Part shown: piece after piece, positions 5,746 to 8,219 of the stretch | Numbering within the stretch: position 1 is the stretch's first letter | How the letters are laid out: each line of letters begins with the position of its first letter | From: Bacteroidota bacterium | GTDB taxonomy: Bacteria; Bacteroidota; Bacteroidia; Chitinophagales; Chitinophagaceae | NCBI GenBank assembly: GCA_018267795.1 | Contig: JAFDXS010000079.1 | Coordinates: 1-8,219 of the forward strand | Length of the DNA stretch: 8,219 nt | Direction: 5' to 3' | The notes under the pieces: generated by a model | Seen by the model: the letters and a program-made list of their open reading frames with translations, nothing else | The model's database searches: none | What the model was told of the DNA's origin: nothing | Program-made: the position numbers and the translations under genes

Positions 5746-6789
5746 ATGCGAAAAAATTACCCGATCTATAGACTTGCTGTAGTGGCACTGATGGCTATCG
5801 CATTCCAGGGCTGTAAAAAATTTAATGATGTTAATACAGATACTGTAATAGTAGCTCCATATAGTCTATATTTCAGTGATTCATCAGGTAGTTTAATAAA
5901 TACTAACGATGGTAATGTTTTTAAACCATCAGTATTCCCCTCAGATGGTTACCCTGCCAGAGCTATATGTGTAGCAGGCGATAACTTAATATGGGTAAAG
6001 GGCAACGCACACATTAGTGTAAATAATGGAGTGAATTTTAATCCTACTTATACGTTTGTAAATCCACTTGCTTTCAATCAGTCACTTATCTTATATGCAA
6101 AAGATGAGGACAGGGTGTATATAGCAAGCTCTGAACAAAGGGGCATACAATACAGTGACCAGAAAGGTCAAGTAAAAACATGGCAATCTGATACTGCCTT
6201 TAATAAAGCAAATGCAGCAAACTCATTCCTGGCTACTTCTTATACTCAGCTAAAGGATAATACAGTACTGGTATATGACTTTGTGAGGAATAGAATATTC
6301 TCTAAAGCAAATAAGACTGCTCCATGGATAGAGTCTAAGCCACTGCCTGCACCTGCTAAATTTTTGCCTGCAGGTCACGTATTTTCATTAGGACATTACA
6401 ACAATACTGTAGTGGCGATAGACTATCTGGGTATAGGCGGCGCCTGGTATAGCAATGATAAAGGCGTAAGCTGGAACCAATATACAGGCTTGCCAACTAG
6501 CAGACCACTGTTGTCTGTAGCATCTCCTTTCGATGGTGTATTGCTGGTAGGTACAGACTCGCTGGGCTTATATGCGCTACAGGGTAGCAGCACCAACTTC
6601 GTTTATTCAGGCAATGGCCTTGGTATCAACTCAAGCATACGCGGCATAACAGCCAAAGAAAATATTTACGAAAACGGTGTGGCTAAAGAATTTGTATATA
6701 TAGCTACCAATCAGGGTATATACCGCAGCCAGGATCTGGGTCAAAACTGGGTGCAGGTGTTACCGGGCAATTTCTACACTATCTGGTAA
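5746..6789 (+). CDS. Lipoprotein with Asp-box (BNR) beta-propeller motifs
   Basis: With the ATG at 5746 the protein has 347 residues. A TTG six codons upstream is in frame but would only lengthen the signal peptide. Residues 1-22 form a lipoprotein signal (MRKNYPIYRLAVVALMAIAF, then QG) with lipidated C23; the lipobox FQGC is loose, as is common in this phylum. Two exact Asp boxes (SxDxGxxW) are visible: SNDKGVSW (236-243) and SQDLGQNW (328-335). Degenerate copies lie at SVNNGVNF (91-98) and SDQKGQVKTW (137-146). Asp boxes sit in beta-hairpins of BNR/sialidase-like and sortilin-like propellers. Strand patterns such as LLVGTDSLGLYAL and VYIATNQGIYRS (residues 266-278 and 318-328) are typical of propeller blades. 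Sialidase catalytic residues are not evident, so a binding or scaffold role is more likely than enzyme activity. The gene converges on the Hsp15-like gene with 9 bp between stops. Confidence 0.85.
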   Translation: MRKNYPIYRLAVVALMAIAFQGCKKFNDVNTDTVIVAPYSLYFSDSSGSLINTNDGNVFKPSVFPSDGYPARAICVAGDNLIWVKGNAHISVNNGVNFNPTYTFVNPLAFNQSLILYAKDEDRVYIASSEQRGIQYSDQKGQVKTWQSDTAFNKANAANSFLATSYTQLKDNTVLVYDFVRNRIFSKANKTAPWIESKPLPAPAKFLPAGHVFSLGHYNNTVVAIDYLGIGGAWYSNDKGVSWNQYTGLPTSRPLLSVASPFDGVLLVGTDSLGLYALQGSSTNFVYSGNGLGINSSIRGITAKENIYENGVAKEFVYIATNQGIYRSQDLGQNWVQVLPGNFYTIW

Positions 6790-6798
6790 GAGGTATTA

Positions 6799-7188
6799 TC
6801 ACTCTTCGTTACCTAAAAGATCATTCAGGTCGCGCCGCTGTTTCTTAGTCGGGCGACCTGTTTTACTAAGGCGCTTTCCCGTGTAGAAGCTGGAGCTGAT
6901 TACTTTATTTAGCTGTTTATCCTCTTCGGAGGTGAGATCTACATAGTTTTTTATAGCCTCAGGGTATGCAGCCCTGTTGTGCAGTAATCCGGTTACCTCA
7001 ATGGTCCACTTGCGTTCAGGTGTTTTTATATCATAGCGTTCGCCAATACCTACAGCTTTAGCAGGTTTTACATTATTGCCATTCCATTTTACTTTGCCTT
7101 CTTCGCAGGCTTTGGTGGCCAGGGTGCGTGTTTTAAAGATGCGTATTGCCCACAGATATTTATCCAGTCTTAGTTTTTCGTTTTCCAT
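6799..7188 (-). CDS. hslR: S4-domain RNA-binding protein, Hsp15 family
   Basis: A 129-residue basic protein. Residues 6-66 form an S4 RNA-binding domain, opening with LRLDKYLWAIRIFKTRTLA and followed by EEGKVKWNGNNVKPAKAVGIGE, the layout of Hsp15. The C-terminal tail, GRPTKKQRRDLNDLL (111-125), matches the RRPDKKERRDL tail of E. coli Hsp15 from memory, and the length is close to the 133 residues of that protein. Known Hsp15 binds 50S subunits that carry a stalled nascent chain with peptidyl-tRNA and helps recycle them; it acts in the cytoplasm. The same role here is inference by homology. The gene runs leftward, diverges from purN across 111 bp, and its stop lies 9 bp from that of the propeller lipoprotein gene. 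It has no visible operon partner. Confidence 0.9.
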   Translation of the reverse strand: MENEKLRLDKYLWAIRIFKTRTLATKACEEGKVKWNGNNVKPAKAVGIGERYDIKTPERKWTIEVTGLLHNRAAYPEAIKNYVDLTSEEDKQLNKVISSSFYTGKRLSKTGRPTKKQRRDLNDLLGNEE

Positions 7189-7299
7189 TAGCTCTAGTTT
7201 TTCCAGCAGTTATATGCTACTAAAGATAAATAGTTATATAATAATGCAGCGCGACAAAGACATTTACTATTTTTACAGCTTTATTTTACCTTAAATTAT
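7189..7299. promoter_or_regulatory. Divergent intergenic region between hslR and purN
   Basis: This AT-rich 111-bp spacer must carry promoters for both genes. Rightward, TATTTTTA (7268-7275) is one base short of TAnnTTTG and 25 bp before the purN ATG. Leftward, TAAAGATA (7221-7228) reads TATCTTTA on the minus strand, also one mismatch, 33 bases before the hslR start. Neither has a clear TTG partner, so exact positions are uncertain. Confidence 0.35.
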
Positions 7300-7878
7300 A
7301 TGCACTCACTCGTCATATTTGCCTCAGGAAGAGGAACTAATGCTGCTGCAATTATTGATTATTTTAAAACGAATGGAAAAGCAAAAGTAGCACTGATAGT
7401 AAGCAATAAGCCTGATGCAGGTGTGCTGGATATAGCCCGTACAGAGCAAATACCTTTCCTGATAATAGACAGAAATACATTTAAAGACACACTGATAATA
7501 GAACAGGTACAGGATTATAAGCCATCTTTAATAGTATTAGCCGGCTTTCTGTGGAAGATGCCGGATCATTTTGTTCAGGCATTTCCTGATAAGATAGTAA
7601 ATATACACCCTGCCCTTCTGCCACTATATGGCGGCAAAGGTATGTACGGGCATCACGTACATAATGCGGTGCTTAGTGCTAATGATGCGGAGTCCGGCAT
7701 TACGGTGCATTATGTAAATGAGGTGTATGATAGCGGCAACATAATATTGCAGGCAAGATGCGAAGTGAAAGGGACAGATACGGCGGACACACTTGCCAAA
7801 CGCATCCACGCTTTAGAGCACTTTTATTATCCGAGAGCCTTAGACTTTTTGCTGGGGCAGATAAATGATACTATTTAA
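7300..7878 (+). CDS. purN: Phosphoribosylglycinamide formyltransferase (GAR transformylase)
   Basis: A 192-residue cytoplasmic enzyme of the usual length for the family. It transfers a formyl group from 10-formyltetrahydrofolate to GAR, giving FGAR, in de novo purine synthesis. The N-terminal FASGRGTNAAAII (7-19) is the phosphate/GAR-binding loop (GNGSN in E. coli). VLAGFLWKMP and NIHPALLP follow, giving the catalytic pair N101 and H103. GITVHYVNEVYDSGNII (133-149) carries H137 and the catalytic D144 and agrees with the PROSITE GART signature as I recall it. The GGKGMYGHHVH segment (111-121) is typical of Bacteroidetes GART enzymes. All key residues are present, so it should be active. Sugar N-formyltransferases share this fold, but they are usually longer and lack this GAR-type loop. 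The stop (7876-7878) shares its last A with the ATG of the NusG-like gene, which suggests translational coupling. Confidence 0.95.
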   Translation: MHSLVIFASGRGTNAAAIIDYFKTNGKAKVALIVSNKPDAGVLDIARTEQIPFLIIDRNTFKDTLIIEQVQDYKPSLIVLAGFLWKMPDHFVQAFPDKIVNIHPALLPLYGGKGMYGHHVHNAVLSANDAESGITVHYVNEVYDSGNIILQARCEVKGTDTADTLAKRIHALEHFYYPRALDFLLGQINDTI

Positions 7879-8219
7879 TGGCCTGGTACGTACTATATAC
7901 TAAGCCAAGGAATGAAAAGAAGGTATCCCGTCTGTTGGAGGAAAAGGGTATAGAAGTTTATTGTCCTGTGCAGGAAAGCATAAGACAATGGAGCGACCGT
8001 AAGAAAAAGATACAGGAACCCATCTTTAAGTCATATGTTTTTGTGAAAATGGATGATTATGAAACGGACAGTATAAAAGTGCTAAGAACTGCGGGCACAG
8101 TAAGATTTTTATGGTGGGTAGGTAAGCCCGGCACAGTAAGGGAAGAGGAAATAAAGCAAATAAAAGATTTTCTCAATAAATATAAAGATGCCGAAATAAA
8201 TGTAAACATAGCGGAAGGC
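7878..8219 (+). CDS. NusG-paralogue antiterminator, UpxY family (5' part)
   Basis: The first 114 codons of a gene that runs off the right edge. The product starts MAWYVLYTKPRNEKKVSRLL, the classic N-terminus of the NusG/RfaH NGN domain (WYvl.tkpr.E..v...L). EVYCPVQ (27-32), QWSDRKKKIQEPIFKSYVFV (38-57) and TAGTVRFLWW (71-80) follow. The 'WSDRKK...EPlF.sYvFV' signature is typical of the UpxY-type NusG paralogues of Bacteroidetes. NGN covers about residues 2-105, and the C-terminal KOW domain would lie outside. Known UpxY proteins bind elongating RNA polymerase and prevent early termination in the leader of their own capsular polysaccharide operon. The start overlaps the purN stop by one base (TAATG), so expression with purN is likely. 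General NusG is less likely because of the WSDRKK signature. The polysaccharide link is inference. Confidence 0.88.
   Translation, partial: MAWYVLYTKPRNEKKVSRLLEEKGIEVYCPVQESIRQWSDRKKKIQEPIFKSYVFVKMDDYETDSIKVLRTAGTVRFLWWVGKPGTVREEEIKQIKDFLNKYKDAEINVNIAEG

Noticed and set aside
7076..7294. 72-codon rightward frame across the start of the Hsp15-like gene
   Set aside because: It is mainly the complement of the S4-domain coding sequence and gives a serine/phenylalanine-rich low-complexity product.
7300..7878. Sugar N-formyltransferase for a surface polysaccharide
   Set aside because: Tempting because of the UpxY-type neighbour, but length, the GRGTN loop and the full GART signature indicate PurN.

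Overview
The window looks like chromosomal DNA from a Bacteroidetes (Bacteroidota) bacterium, probably of the Chitinophagaceae or a related family. The main clues are a type IX secretion (T9SS) C-terminal sorting domain, a DUF3127 protein, a DUF4836-type lipoprotein, an UpxY-type NusG paralogue, -7 promoter boxes of the TAnnTTTG type, A/T-rich leaders without a clear Shine-Dalgarno sequence, and an abundance of exported proteins. No rRNA, tRNA, CRISPR array or intact mobile element is visible.

Layout. Bases 1-254 are mostly non-coding and unusually patterned: a perfect 16-bp palindrome, 10-bp-phased CGG/A-tract units and a perfect 10-bp tandem repeat. A secreted protein of unknown function follows (255-1073). 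The 404-bp gap after it (1074-1477) is not empty. It holds a hairpin, the decayed end of a T9SS sorting domain (a pseudogene remnant ending in TAG at 1372-1374), and an operator/promoter-like stretch before the next gene. That gene (1478-2899) is an intact T9SS cargo protein with about seven degenerate 29-residue repeats. A small leftward lipoprotein gene (2900-3340) abuts it tail to tail with no spacer.

A strong -7 box precedes a DUF3127 protein (3533-3955), an OB-fold-like protein with an SSB-like acidic DDLPF tail. A DUF4836-type lipoprotein (3995-5626) follows 39 bp later and may be co-transcribed. A second lipoprotein with Asp-box beta-propeller motifs (5746-6789) has its own -7 box and converges on a leftward Hsp15-like S4 RNA-binding gene (6799-7188). 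Divergent from that is purN (7300-7878), whose stop overlaps by one base the start of a NusG/UpxY-family antiterminator (7878 to the right edge, incomplete).

How the genes fit together. Five of the nine protein genes encode exported or lipid-anchored proteins of little-known function. The rest are conserved cytoplasmic housekeeping or nucleic-acid-related genes. The UpxY-type gene at the right edge suggests that a surface polysaccharide locus may begin just outside the window. I see no clear new multi-gene system. The items most worth following are the T9SS pseudogene remnant, the patterned left end, the SSB-like tail on the DUF3127 protein, and the purN-UpxY junction.
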